64,000 nucleotides of DNA from Tritrichomonas musculus (Eukaryota; Parabasalia; Tritrichomonadida; Tritrichomonadidae). A model generated the notes under the pieces. That model ran no database searches, was not told the origin of the DNA, and saw only the letters and a program-made list of their open reading frames with translations. Below, piece by piece: positions 39,500 to 49,289 of the stretch; the first letter of the stretch is position 1; every line of letters starts with the position of its first letter. The stretch is from positions 62,001 to 126,000 of the forward strand of contig JAPFFF010000037.1 in the NCBI GenBank assembly GCA_039105265.1. The letters are read 5' to 3'. Both the position numbers and the translations under genes were made by a program.

Positions 39500-39765
39500 T
39501 GAATTTTAAAAAAAAAACTTTTTCAATGATTTTTTTCCTTTCAATTATTGAAATTATTTAACAAAAGTCTATCTTGAAATTAAAATCATATATTTTAATT
39601 TTTATTTGTTTTTTGTTTCGAATTTATACATATATATTTAAATACATATTTTTTTTGATGAATTATCATAATAAATAAAAAGTATTGTTGAAATGCGGCA
39701 TAAAGTCGAAAATTTTATGATGATAAAAAGCATTGAAAAAGTTATAAAATAATCAATCATTTCAC

Positions 39766-39832
39766 CTCACCGTAAACCCCTCTCTCAATTTTCATAAAAT
39801 TGAGAGCTTTTCACTTCACCGTAAAGAACTTT
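39766..39832. repeat. Hairpin between two TTCACYTCACCGTAAA copies at the transposon's right end
   Basis: CTCTCAATTTT-CAT-AAAATTGAGAG (39782-39806) is a perfect 11-bp stem with a 3-base loop. It is flanked by two direct copies of TTCAC(C/T)TCACCGTAAA, the right one being inside the terminal repeat. It is probably a subterminal transposase-recognition arrangement. Confidence 0.65.
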
Positions 39833-39866
39833 TAAGCGATGTAAAGGACTTATCGTCGCTTCTTTA

Positions 39867-40934
39867 CATTTAGTCCAACTCTGAATTTCTCTCAATTTTT
39901 TATTTTTTAAAAAACATGAATAATTCATGGGATAATTAAATTATGTCATATATTTGTTTATATATATTTATAATAAATACATATATATTGTAATATGCAA
40001 TTTATATTAATTATAAATATTTTTTTAATAAAAATAATATTTTATTCATGATCATTTTTTTTCGCATTCAAAATTGTTATCGTTTGAAATGCTCACAATT
40101 TTTGAAAATGTCCATATCTTAGAAAATATTTGAATAAAATATTTATAATAATTATTTTATTTTTGAATCAATCATATATACTATATAAGAGATTAATAAC
40201 AACAAAAAAAAGTTTTAGATAAAGATATTATATCTTTATATATACTTAAAAAACCGTTTTTTATTTAAATAGACTTTTCTTTGGTATAAAGAATTTTAAA
40301 AATATTTTTATCTGGTAAAATTCTTTAAAATATTCTTAAAATATCAAGTAATTATTATAAGATGCATGTGTATAAAAATCAAAGAGTTATTTCCCATTTT
40401 TTATAAAATAAAAATTGGCCCTCTTTCAAATACTGATCGTAAAATAATTTTAAATGGGAAACATTAAAAGAAGAAAAACAGATGATCTTAAAATATTTTG
40501 GAAAAATAAGCATATAAACATTATTAATTGTTTTAAAGATCATTAACCTTTCAAACAAATTATTCTATAAAATAATTTTTGTGTTCGACCAAATATTATA
40601 ATAATTTTCACTTTCTTTCAACAAAATAGAAAAGAAAATTTTTAAAACATCCTATTAATACTATTTATATTCATCATTAAATTATTAAAATAAAAATAAG
40701 CAAATCAGATATTTACAATTTAAAACATTTTAAATTGTGAGAAATTCTTTTTGACTTCACCCTTAATTATTTGAAATCTAGAATTTTTTTTTATATCAAT
40801 ATTTTTAATAATTTTATTGATATAAATTTTACCATTTTTTTATAATTATAAAATATGACAAATTAAAATATTTTATAAAAGTAAAAATATTTATTTACTT
40901 GTAAAATGCAAATTCATTAGTATTATAATTTTGA
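39867..40934. other. AT-rich intergenic stretch between transposons
   Basis: No ORF or RNA gene. One orphan GACTTCACC motif occurs at about 40757, resembling the nearby transposon ends, without a detectable partner. It may be a decayed element end. Confidence 0.5.
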
Positions 40935-40942
40935 ATTAGATG

Positions 40943-42321
40943 AGAAGTGCGAGAACTAAAATAACGTATTTTTTGTTTTAAAAAAGGATTGATTTTTCAA
41001 AAAATAATTCGTTAGCCTTATGATTTTTTTAATAAAATAAAGTATATAATTGATTATGTATATTACATATCAGTATCAAACTATTTGAAAGTTCATACGT
41101 CGAAATTTAAATTTTATATATTTTCAAGAATATGATTGAAGTTGAACCAATATTGATTATTTATTCATTTCATCATATTCTAAATAATATTATTGATATA
41201 ATTTCTAATTAATATATATATAATATTATAATATAAATGAGATAAATTTATTTTAACAAAAAAATTATAGAAAACATAAATATCTAGCTATAATATTAAT
41301 TTTATGGGGATAATAGTTTTATATTAGAATTAAATTATATTGTATGATATTATATTATGATTATTTATAAATCCGCTCGACGGGCGTAGTTTTATTTTAA
41401 TATTCACAAAAAGTTATAAAAGAATTGAGTAGAAATGTTCGTTAGGCTTAAATCCCCTCAAAATTCAATGCAATGTTCGTTAGGCTTAAATCCCCTCAAA
41501 ATTCTGTACATATTCCGTTATATAATATTTTATTAATATTTCTTAAATATCAGTAAATTAAAAATAAATAAAAAGTAATATATAATTTTTGGACGAAATT
41601 TATTTTAAAAAATATTTTTTTTTATCTTGAAATAGCAAACAGAGGACAGATCTTATCTTCAATAATTTTATAAATCTACTTTCACACTTTATACGCTTAA
41701 TACTTTCATTAAATTAAATAATAATATAATAATAACAGGCTATTATAATGAATAAGACTAAAATAAATAATTATCAAGAATTTCAGATTATATCTATATA
41801 AACCATGCATTATTCGTTAAAGAAATAATTATTAAACCAATTAAGTATCAGTTATTTGTCAAATGACAACAATAAAACATATTTTTGAGAATCTTTGTTT
41901 CATAATCGTAACTTTTAACCAAGGAAATAATTTAATTTATGAATTATCAAATAATATCATTGATATTAGTAATAATATATCATTTTATGCTATATTCTTT
42001 GTTTGTTTAAATTTCGAATATTGAAATCCTTTAATTGCTCAACGATTACAAAAGTTAAAAATGTGAATATTTAAATTATTTTATTTAAACAAATATAAAA
42101 ATTACCTTAAAAAACAAATTATTTGGTGCTCTTTTTTTATTTTTTTAGAAATAAAAATTTGAATTGTTTATTTTCTCATATTCAATTTTAAAATCAATAT
42201 ACTATTACTTGTAGCGAACCAAATTAAACAATTATACATTAATTATACATTATTTTACCTGTGTAAATAAATATCTAAATTTGAAATAAATTGGTTAACC
42301 AAAGGTAGTTCTCGCACCTCT
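40943..42321. mobile_element. DNA transposon (1.4 kb) with 8-bp TSD
   Basis: Ends AGAAGTGCGAGAACTA (40943-40958) and, on the complement, AGAGGTGCGAGAACTA (42306-42321) match at 15 of 16 positions. They are flanked by identical 8-bp repeats ATTAGATG (40935-40942 and 42322-42329). No ORF is present. The AGAGGT start is shared with the 34805-36100 element, which suggests one superfamily. It sits only about 175 bp upstream of the importin gene start. Confidence 0.85.
41435..41504. repeat. 32-bp direct repeat inside the transposon
   Basis: ATGTTCGTTAGGCTTAAATC and the following 12 bases occur twice exactly (41435-41466 and 41473-41504), with a period of 38 bp. It is the most GC-rich patch of the element, next to CGCTCGACGGGCG at about 41380. 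A subterminal binding array or local duplication are both possible. Confidence 0.8.
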
Positions 42322-42505
42322 ATTAGATGATGATTTAAAATAAAAATTGATATATATTCATTAATTTTAGAATTAAATCATTATAGTAATAAAACATATA
42401 TTAAATAATGGATATAAAATATTAATTTAAAAAATCAAAATAATTTGTTTGCAATATTGAAATATTTAAAGATTTTAAAGAAAAAAGAGAGATTTAAGAC
42501 CACAA

Positions 42506-45238
42506 ATGATTGAAGAAATATCATCTCTTTTATTTCAGACTTTTTCAGCTCAAGGAGATGATGCTAATGCGCAAATACAAAATGCTAGTCAACTTTTGGA
42601 TGGATATGGTGGAAATCTTGAATTTTGTAAATGTCTTTTTCAAATTATTCAATCAGATCAAGTACCACATGGTATTAAACGTTCAGCAATTATATACTTA
42701 AAAAATATGATTTTACATCATTGGTCTGAAGGAATTCCTCCAGAATCAAAGGAATTAATTATAAATTCTCTACCTTCTATTTTATTAAACATTTCAGAAG
42801 CCTCTTACCCACTTTTGAATAAACTCGCAGCAAGTGTAGTGCAACAAACATTTTTTACAAATGAATGGAATACCATTCCACAAATTATTTTTTCAGGCTT
42901 TGAAGCAAAAGATGAAGGACATTTTTTATTATCACTTATTCTGCTGAATTCAATTTCATTACTTTTTTCCAAAATAGATGATAACCACGAAAAATATCAT
43001 TTGTTTTCTGAATTATCTACACAATTTTTAACTTTTTTAACAAATTATATTTCAGAATCTCCATTATTATTTCATGTTTCAATCTGTTTTAAGATCGCTC
43101 GCCATTTTTCAAGTTCACAAATTGCACCAGTATTCATATCGCAACCTGAAACACTTCAAATATGGATTTTACGTGCATTGAAAATATCACAACCAACTGA
43201 AGACCCAAATTACGAGATGTTTGCTTTAGCATCTCTTAAATTTTTAACATTGCTATTTTTTAGATATGATATGTCATTGCTTCCACCTGAAATTCCAATG
43301 TGTATGCTCAATTCAGTAGTAGAACTCATAAACACTGGTCCAAATATGAAACTTCTAGGAAAATGTGCCTATTTCCTTAAATTAACAATGACAGGCAAAA
43401 AAAATAGCGATTTTACATGGCCTGGTATCATGTCAGATTTAAAAGAATTTATAAAAAACGTTATACTTCCCTTTTTTATTCTAACCCCGCAAGATATTGA
43501 TGATGCAATTAATGATCCATCAGCATTTGTTCAAAATTTCCATGCAATTTGTATGGATGATTCAGATCCACGCGCAGTTCTTTCACATGCGCTTGAAATG
43601 AAAGGGCAAGTTTGTAATGAATTATGTACGGTATTAGTATCACTTCTCAATTCAATTATTCCACTTCGTAGTCCAGAATACGATCAAATAACATACAGTG
43701 TTTGCTATCTATTTTCTACAATTTCAGTCAACATTAACAATCCTGAACAAGTAGCCTCATTTTGTAGCGTAATGATGCCACTTTTTCAGAGCCAATCGTT
43801 CATTGTTCGTTGTGGTGCCCTTCTTGCATTTCGTGACATGAAAAACATTCCGCCTCCAATTGTTCTATCGACCTTTGCCATGCTCAGCTCAGAAAACGAG
43901 ATGCTTATTATTAAGTATTACGCAGCTATTGCACTATCGTCATTTTTGACCAATATTGATAATCAAACCGCTGATATAATTAGAAATGAAATGGATGGTA
44001 AAACCGTTTCTGAAGTTGTTAAAAGTTACTTCCTTCTGGCCCAAGAATTTAACGATTATGACTTCGTTATGCTAATCAAGTCTTACATTGCTTTCTTTGG
44101 TCCAAATTTGACTCATATTGCCCCTTCTTTTGTAGCTGAAACGTACAGTATGTTCCTTAACTTTTCTAAGAAGGAAAGTGAGAGCAAGACTATTTTATCG
44201 TCACTTTCTAAGTACTTGGAATTGCTTACTCAAACTTCGCAAGAAGGAATTTTGAATGAAACAATAAATTATTTATTGAATGAAATAATAAACACTTTAA
44301 AGAGTAATATTTTACTCCCCCACGCAATTATTGCAGTTGCTGATCTTGTTGCAAATATTATGGCATTATCACCAGCCATAAGTGAACTTCACTGGCAAAT
44401 TTTAATTTTATTTTCTGAACTCATTCAATTTTCAAGTGCTAATTCAAAAATTAAAGAATCTTCAATAAAATTAGCACGATCTGTTAATTGTACATTCACA
44501 TCAGTTTCTCATTCGTTCCTCCTTGAAGCTGTTTGCATTGCTTATAAAAATCTGATCATTAAAGATAAAGAAACTACCAGAAAACCTGAAGTTGCTAACG
44601 GTTTGACTAATACTGCATTATCAATGGTTTTTTGCAATTCTGATATAAAAGAAGCTGGTCCTGCTTTTTCTTTTCTGGCAACACTTTTGATCATTTTAGC
44701 AGGAAGCGAAGTGATCGATATATCTGATCTTTACAATAAATTAGTTCCTATGGTCGTTAACTGCTTGTCAGCAAATGATATTATGTCGTATGCATCCATC
44801 CTTTTTGGAGCAATGATTATTTTTAATTCCGACTATTTGTTCGAAATTATCAAAGATACAAGATCTCAAATTCTTTTGAAATGGGCAAATTCAGTATCAA
44901 ATAAGACATCATCTGCTTTTATAACTACTATTAATAAAAAGTGCCAATCTTTTTCTAACGATGAAATAATAATGCTAATTTCAAAGGCTATACAAATTCT
45001 TGATAATTCATCAATTGGCGAAAGCCTGTTCAATGACGATTCATTTTTATTATATCCTGATTACATTGAGCTTCAACAATTGAGTCTTTTTAGTGAAAGC
45101 CATGTTTTGGAAGAATTCGCAAATCTTTTAAACACAATTAATTCAACTTGTCCAGAAATAATTCAGCATATTCAATCAAATTTTGAGAAACCAATTCTTC
45201 AGATTCTTTCAATTGCAAATTCTCAATCATGTTCGTAA
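42506..45238 (+). CDS. Importin-beta family transport receptor, importin-7/8-like
   Basis: The 910-residue protein is all-helical HEAT-repeat type. The N-terminus (about 25-90) matches the importin-beta N-terminal (Ran-binding) domain: 'NAQIQNASQLLDGYGG', 'CLFQIIQSDQVPHGIKRSAI', 'YLKNMILHHW'. YLKN and the spacing resemble importin-7/8 and yeast Sxm1/Nmd5. Such receptors carry proteins through the nuclear pore under control of Ran. It is shorter than human IPO7 (about 1,040 residues) and I do not see the long acidic loop, so the orthologous subclass is uncertain; an exportin/CSE1-like receptor is the alternative. The start ATG is preceded by purine-rich AAAGAGAGA sequence. Confidence 0.8.
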   Translation: MIEEISSLLFQTFSAQGDDANAQIQNASQLLDGYGGNLEFCKCLFQIIQSDQVPHGIKRSAIIYLKNMILHHWSEGIPPESKELIINSLPSILLNISEASYPLLNKLAASVVQQTFFTNEWNTIPQIIFSGFEAKDEGHFLLSLILLNSISLLFSKIDDNHEKYHLFSELSTQFLTFLTNYISESPLLFHVSICFKIARHFSSSQIAPVFISQPETLQIWILRALKISQPTEDPNYEMFALASLKFLTLLFFRYDMSLLPPEIPMCMLNSVVELINTGPNMKLLGKCAYFLKLTMTGKKNSDFTWPGIMSDLKEFIKNVILPFFILTPQDIDDAINDPSAFVQNFHAICMDDSDPRAVLSHALEMKGQVCNELCTVLVSLLNSIIPLRSPEYDQITYSVCYLFSTISVNINNPEQVASFCSVMMPLFQSQSFIVRCGALLAFRDMKNIPPPIVLSTFAMLSSENEMLIIKYYAAIALSSFLTNIDNQTADIIRNEMDGKTVSEVVKSYFLLAQEFNDYDFVMLIKSYIAFFGPNLTHIAPSFVAETYSMFLNFSKKESESKTILSSLSKYLELLTQTSQEGILNETINYLLNEIINTLKSNILLPHAIIAVADLVANIMALSPAISELHWQILILFSELIQFSSANSKIKESSIKLARSVNCTFTSVSHSFLLEAVCIAYKNLIIKDKETTRKPEVANGLTNTALSMVFCNSDIKEAGPAFSFLATLLIILAGSEVIDISDLYNKLVPMVVNCLSANDIMSYASILFGAMIIFNSDYLFEIIKDTRSQILLKWANSVSNKTSSAFITTINKKCQSFSNDEIIMLISKAIQILDNSSIGESLFNDDSFLLYPDYIELQQLSLFSESHVLEEFANLLNTINSTCPEIIQHIQSNFEKPILQILSIANSQSCS

Positions 45239-45480
45239 TATATATATATATTTGTAAGCTTATTTTATTTCCTGTTTTGTAATATTATTATATTTCTTAT
45301 TAAATTTAAATGTTAGCCAATATTAGAATATATTCTGATTTTTATTTCCAATTTAAATGATTTTATGGTATCTCAAATAATGTCTTTTATGAAATCTCAA
45401 ATATTTGTTTTGAATATGAGCTTCTCTTTAGTTTTTTTAAAAAAAAAAAACATGATGAGATATAAACAGAAAAAATAGCT
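45239..45480. other. Short convergent intergenic spacer
   Basis: 242 bp between converging gene ends, with a TA microsatellite right after the importin stop and a short A run at 45439-45450. Confidence 0.6.
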
Positions 45481-46989
45481 TTATTCTTCAAATAATGGCT
45501 TCCTTTTTGTTCTTTTCGGTGTATATGGTGATTTTTTTGAAACATATTTCTTTGGTGACTTTTGATTCATATAACTGGTCGCTCTAGGAGAAGTGGTTGG
45601 GATTTTCACTGTTTTCGTTGCAGGAGTTTTATGATCAAGAACAGTGGTTCCAAACTTCTCTGTATCATCTGCAAGATAGGTTTGTGATAATGTATCAATA
45701 TAAGTAACGCCTTCAAATTGGAAATCAAATCCATTGTCTTTTCTAAATTCAATAAGCAAAGCAAGAAGTTGCTTTTCTAATGGGCGAATTTCTGTATCAA
45801 TCTTTTGCTGAATTTGATGATCAATTAACTGTTGCGATATATTGGGATTTTGAGAATCTGTCGTTTTTGGAATTACCATTTCTTTAATCTCTTCTATTTG
45901 GGTCAAAAGCTCGATGATTGGCTGTGTTTTAGCTAATCTTTCTCTTAATGATTGAAGCGTAGTTTCCAAGAAGTTAAGCTTTTCATCTTGATTATTACCA
46001 ATATATTTTGGTCTCAGCTTGATTGGCACTCTCATTTCATCACATATGTGATCGATTTCATCTTGGAATTTATCAATAAGCAAATCTCTATTTTCGTTTT
46101 GGTAGTCTTGAAGGCGCTTCCATTCAGCTCTTAATGTGCTGATAGCACCACGTGTTGGAGTGTTGGAGATTTTAACTTGATCCTCTGGTGGTATTAGTAA
46201 AACTGAATATGAGCGTTGAACTTTGGCAACAAGATCATCGTATTCCTGATATCTTTGTATTTTTAATGCCATCAGGTCTTCTGACGCCTCTGTTAATACT
46301 TTAATTGAATCGGTATCTACAAGTTCATTTGCCAGCACGAAAACTACCTGATCAGATAATGACTCATCAATTTCTTGTGAAATTGATCTAATAGATTTTT
46401 CGCATGATTTATAAATATTAAATCTGTTTGACTCTTCTCTCTTTAATGAAGCAAGCATATCTTTGAATCCATTAACTCTTTCTTGAGTGTAATCAGTATT
46501 TCCTAACTCTTTATAATCTCCTCTTGCATCGTCTTCAATACCAAGCTTATCAAAATGCTTTTTGCACTTCCAGTAAAGCTTTTGGAGCAATTCTACGCGG
46601 GGTGCATATTTTTTATGAAGTTTTTCTATTTCACGGTTGGTTAAATTTTCTTGTTCAAGAAGGGTTAAGTGATCACTAACTTCTAGTTTTGATGTGGTAT
46701 CTCCATATACTTTTTTTAGGCGCTGAAATTCTTTTTTGTGATCATGAATTTTATGAATCAATTCATCAAATTTTCCTGCTGCTTCAGCCATAAATTCAAG
46801 ATATGTTTTTGTTAAAGCTATATCTAACCTGTTCGTTTCAATAGCAATTTCTGGATCACGGTAGCCGCATCTAGTCCAAATATCTCTTAAAGTTGGATCA
46901 ATAACAAATGTAATTGTTTTTGGAGGTAGTTCTTTTGGAATTGGCTCATTAAAAATTTCGAAATAAGTTGATTCTTCTTCTTCTGACAT
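45481..46989 (-). CDS. MAP65/ASE1/PRC1-like microtubule-bundling protein
   Basis: 502 residues from the ATG at 46987-46989 (a TTG codon just before it is ignored). The protein is mostly helical. Residues about 105-150 ('LEVSDHLTLLEQENLTNREI', 'EKLHKKYAPRVELLQKLYWK') and 305-345 ('FQDEIDHICDEMRVP', compare the L-x2-LC-x2-M-x-VP of Ase1/MAP65) fit this family, as does the basic Ser/Thr/Pro-rich tail ('SPKKYVSKKSPYTPKRTKRK') holding several SP/TP sites. The family crosslinks antiparallel microtubules in spindles and, in flagellates, may serve stable cytoskeletal bundles; CDK control through the tail would be expected. The spectrin-like repeat region is divergent, so confidence is moderate. The TAA stop overlaps TAAA. 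It is head-to-head with a coiled-coil gene. Confidence 0.6.
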   Translation of the reverse strand: MSEEEESTYFEIFNEPIPKELPPKTITFVIDPTLRDIWTRCGYRDPEIAIETNRLDIALTKTYLEFMAEAAGKFDELIHKIHDHKKEFQRLKKVYGDTTSKLEVSDHLTLLEQENLTNREIEKLHKKYAPRVELLQKLYWKCKKHFDKLGIEDDARGDYKELGNTDYTQERVNGFKDMLASLKREESNRFNIYKSCEKSIRSISQEIDESLSDQVVFVLANELVDTDSIKVLTEASEDLMALKIQRYQEYDDLVAKVQRSYSVLLIPPEDQVKISNTPTRGAISTLRAEWKRLQDYQNENRDLLIDKFQDEIDHICDEMRVPIKLRPKYIGNNQDEKLNFLETTLQSLRERLAKTQPIIELLTQIEEIKEMVIPKTTDSQNPNISQQLIDHQIQQKIDTEIRPLEKQLLALLIEFRKDNGFDFQFEGVTYIDTLSQTYLADDTEKFGTTVLDHKTPATKTVKIPTTSPRATSYMNQKSPKKYVSKKSPYTPKRTKRKPLFEE

Positions 46990-47060
46990 CAAAAACTCGT
47001 TTGAAGTTCTTAACGTCTGAAAATCTTTAACAATTCAATTTTTTTTATATACTGTTTTGA
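46990..47060. promoter_or_regulatory. Compact bidirectional promoter region (71 bp)
   Basis: Only 71 bp separate the ATG of the MAP65-like gene (minus) and the ATG of the coiled-coil gene (plus), so both promoters and 5' leaders must fit here. It contains TTCAATTTTTTTT close to the plus-strand start. Shared control is inference. Confidence 0.6.
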
Positions 47061-48617
47061 ATGAAAAGTAATGATGAAATTATGAAATCACAATATCATA
47101 GTACTCCTAACACTAGCAATAGTGTACCTAGTACTCCAAAAGTCACCAAGGTCCCGAGGCCAAGTAATATTAATATTCCATCGCCACATGTTTCGATAAA
47201 TTTTAACTCTACTTCACTAGCTTCTAGTTTAGATAACATATCAAATGGATCTCCAAAGAGAAACATGCAAAATACATTTTTAAAATTGCATGCAATTGTT
47301 CAAGATAAATCGAATTTAATTAACATCCAAAAACAAAGAATTGAAAAATTAAATAAAAAATTATATGAAGATGAATTAACAATATCTCAACTTCAAAAAA
47401 ATTATCAAGAGCATCAAGCATCACTTTCTCAACTTCAGCAAGAAAACCAAAATTTACAGCAGACATTCAATGAACTTAAATCTAATTATAATCTTACGAA
47501 CAATACTGAATTTCAAGAACTATATGATAAGATCAAACAATTTGATTTAGAAACGGAACAAATGATCACAGAAATCCCACTTTTAGAGCAAAAAGTGGCT
47601 CATCTTCAAGAAGAATCTATAAATCAAGATCAAGTTGAGTCGCTTTTAGCATCAAAAAATTATATCATTGAAGATAATAAAAAAGTGAAAAATCAAATTA
47701 TTGAATTTGAAGCTTATAAAGAAAAATGCCAACAGCTGGAAATCCAAATTCCCGAAATACAGGAGAGGGTAGATATACTTCAAGAAGAAGTAAATTCAAG
47801 CAACTCTGTTTTAATTAATAACCAATATTTGACAAAGATTGACCAATTAAAAAAAGAAAATACTTTATTAAAGAATCAATTCAAAGATGAAAAAGCAACT
47901 CTTATCATGAGCAGGGATAAATATTCGAAATTAAAACTGGAACTAGAAAAAAAAGTTGAACTCCAAAAAGAGATTAATATTCTCCAAGATAATTTATTAA
48001 AAAATCAACATTTTATTAATGAAATAGGACAGAATATTCAAAATGGAGATCAATATTTAAATTCTTTAAAAAATATTAACAAAAAAAGGCATCAAGACGT
48101 TACTGATATGAAAAATTATTTGGCATCATTAAAAGAAGAAGCAAGAAATGTTAAATCTCAAGTAATTCAACTTATGAGGGAAAATGGAAATAATAAGAAA
48201 ATGTTAAATGACAATTTAGAAGGATTCGTCAATCAAAATATAGAAAAATCGGAAGTAAAACTCCGTAAATTAATTGATAAAGAAAATATAATGAAAAAAG
48301 AAATGAAAGAAATGAAAAAAATTGTTGAAAAACTCGAAATTGATGTAAATGGAATTGTATTAATATCGCAAAAAATTTGTGCCGAACACGATGGCGCACT
48401 TCCTGAAACTATTTCAACTTTTGATTTTACGGATAAAAATTTTACAAATTTAGGCGAGTCTATTCAAAAGGTTGAAGATAATAATTATCTAATTTCTTCT
48501 TTAATTGAAGAAAATACTAATATAAAAGAATCTGTAGCAAATGCACAAATAGATGAGTGCCCACCTTTACCAAAGGAAGCGCCAGAAGTAAGAGCAGCAA
48601 AATTTGGATTATATTAA
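47061..48617 (+). CDS. Coiled-coil protein with Ser/Pro-rich N-terminus
   Basis: 518 residues. The first about 70 are Ser/Thr/Pro/Asn-rich with several SP/TP sites ('NTSNSVPSTPKVTKVPRPSN'), suggesting phosphorylation. Residues about 75-480 are predicted long coiled coil with many Leu/Lys/Glu/Gln heptads ('IEKLNKKLYEDELTISQLQK'). The tail ends 'ECPPLPKEAPEVRAAKFGLY', a conserved-looking short segment after the coil. No enzyme domain. It could be a spindle, basal-body or cytoskeletal component; pairing with the MAP65-like gene supports a cytoskeletal role, but the family is not identified. Confidence 0.75.
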   Translation: MKSNDEIMKSQYHSTPNTSNSVPSTPKVTKVPRPSNINIPSPHVSINFNSTSLASSLDNISNGSPKRNMQNTFLKLHAIVQDKSNLINIQKQRIEKLNKKLYEDELTISQLQKNYQEHQASLSQLQQENQNLQQTFNELKSNYNLTNNTEFQELYDKIKQFDLETEQMITEIPLLEQKVAHLQEESINQDQVESLLASKNYIIEDNKKVKNQIIEFEAYKEKCQQLEIQIPEIQERVDILQEEVNSSNSVLINNQYLTKIDQLKKENTLLKNQFKDEKATLIMSRDKYSKLKLELEKKVELQKEINILQDNLLKNQHFINEIGQNIQNGDQYLNSLKNINKKRHQDVTDMKNYLASLKEEARNVKSQVIQLMRENGNNKKMLNDNLEGFVNQNIEKSEVKLRKLIDKENIMKKEMKEMKKIVEKLEIDVNGIVLISQKICAEHDGALPETISTFDFTDKNFTNLGESIQKVEDNNYLISSLIEENTNIKESVANAQIDECPPLPKEAPEVRAAKFGLY

Positions 48618-48968
48618 TTTAGTCAGCTATTTTTAAACGACTGAAGAAGTTTTTAATATAGGAATTTCACGTTGTTTTAACAGTCAAGCTTGCTTTTATC
48701 GATTATTTGATAGGTTTTTGAAATGTCTAATTACGATTTGGATCGAAGCAATAATTCATAATGTCCGAATATAAGCATTCCGGAAAGAATTGAAGGTATT
48801 ATCTTTATTTCATTAATAAGATGAAGATTATGTTATATTGAATTATATAACTTTTATAATAATTTGATGGAAAAATGAATTAATATCGATTGTTGCATAT
48901 TTTTAAGATTGAATTATGTAAATAATAGTAATATCAAAACTATTTGTCTTTTAAAAAAAAATTTGGTT
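48618..48968. other. Intergenic region before the tRNA
   Basis: AT-rich, no ORF or repeat of note; contains the 3' end region of the coiled-coil gene. Confidence 0.5.
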
Positions 48969-48975
48969 AAAAAAA
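48969..48975 (-). terminator. Pol III terminator of the tRNA
   Basis: A run of seven T on the minus strand begins two bases after the tRNA 3' end, the standard RNA polymerase III stop. Confidence 0.85.
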
Positions 48976-48976
48976 T

Positions 48977-49048
48977 TGCCTCGGCGCGGAGTCGAACCGC
49001 GGTCAAATGCGTGTAAAGCATCTATTCTAACCGTTATAATACCGAGGC
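48977..49048 (-). tRNA. tRNA-Val (anticodon UAC)
   Basis: 72 nt on the minus strand fold as a canonical cloverleaf. The acceptor is GCCTCGG pairing with CCGAGGC, discriminator A. The anticodon arm is GATGC-TTTACAC-GCATT, reading TAC (valine, codon GTA). The T arm is CGCGG-TTCGACT-CCGCG, which contains a perfect box B (GGTTCGACTCC). The D-arm region holds AACGGTTAG (box A part). No intron and no encoded CCA. It sits alone next to decayed transposons. Confidence 0.97.
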
Positions 49049-49289
49049 TTTCAAATTATAAATAAAATTTATCTATTTATGAAAAAATGAGGAAACCATT
49101 TTTAAAAATTTAGAAGTTTATTAATTTAGCGTATTGATAATAAAGAATCTCAATCCGAGATAAATTCCTCAAACCACTTTTTAATCTGTTATGATATTTT
49201 GGTAATTATCCAATGAATATTAAATAAAACCCATCTCTATGGCAACATTTTATTTGTCCAATTTCATCTTATCTTGCATGAATAGATTG
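49049..49289. other. Upstream flank of the tRNA, nothing identified
   Basis: AT-rich, without ORFs or clear terminal repeats; it may include the lost left end of the decayed mariner-like element that follows. Confidence 0.4.

Larger units (their letters stand above)
37337..39864 (-). mobile_element. Pogo-like DNA transposon with intact transposase, about 2.5 kb
   Basis: Inverted repeats of about 56 bp (37335-37390 against 39811-39866) align without gaps. They are perfect over the inner 28 bases (CGCTTAAAAGTTCTTTACGG then TGAAGTGA) and poorer in the outer 20. TA flanks both sides (37335-37336 and 39865-39866). AAGTTCTTTAC occurs twice in tandem within the left repeat, a likely transposase binding array. 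The transposase gene lies between them on the minus strand. The exact outer boundary is uncertain because outer identity is low. Confidence 0.75.
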
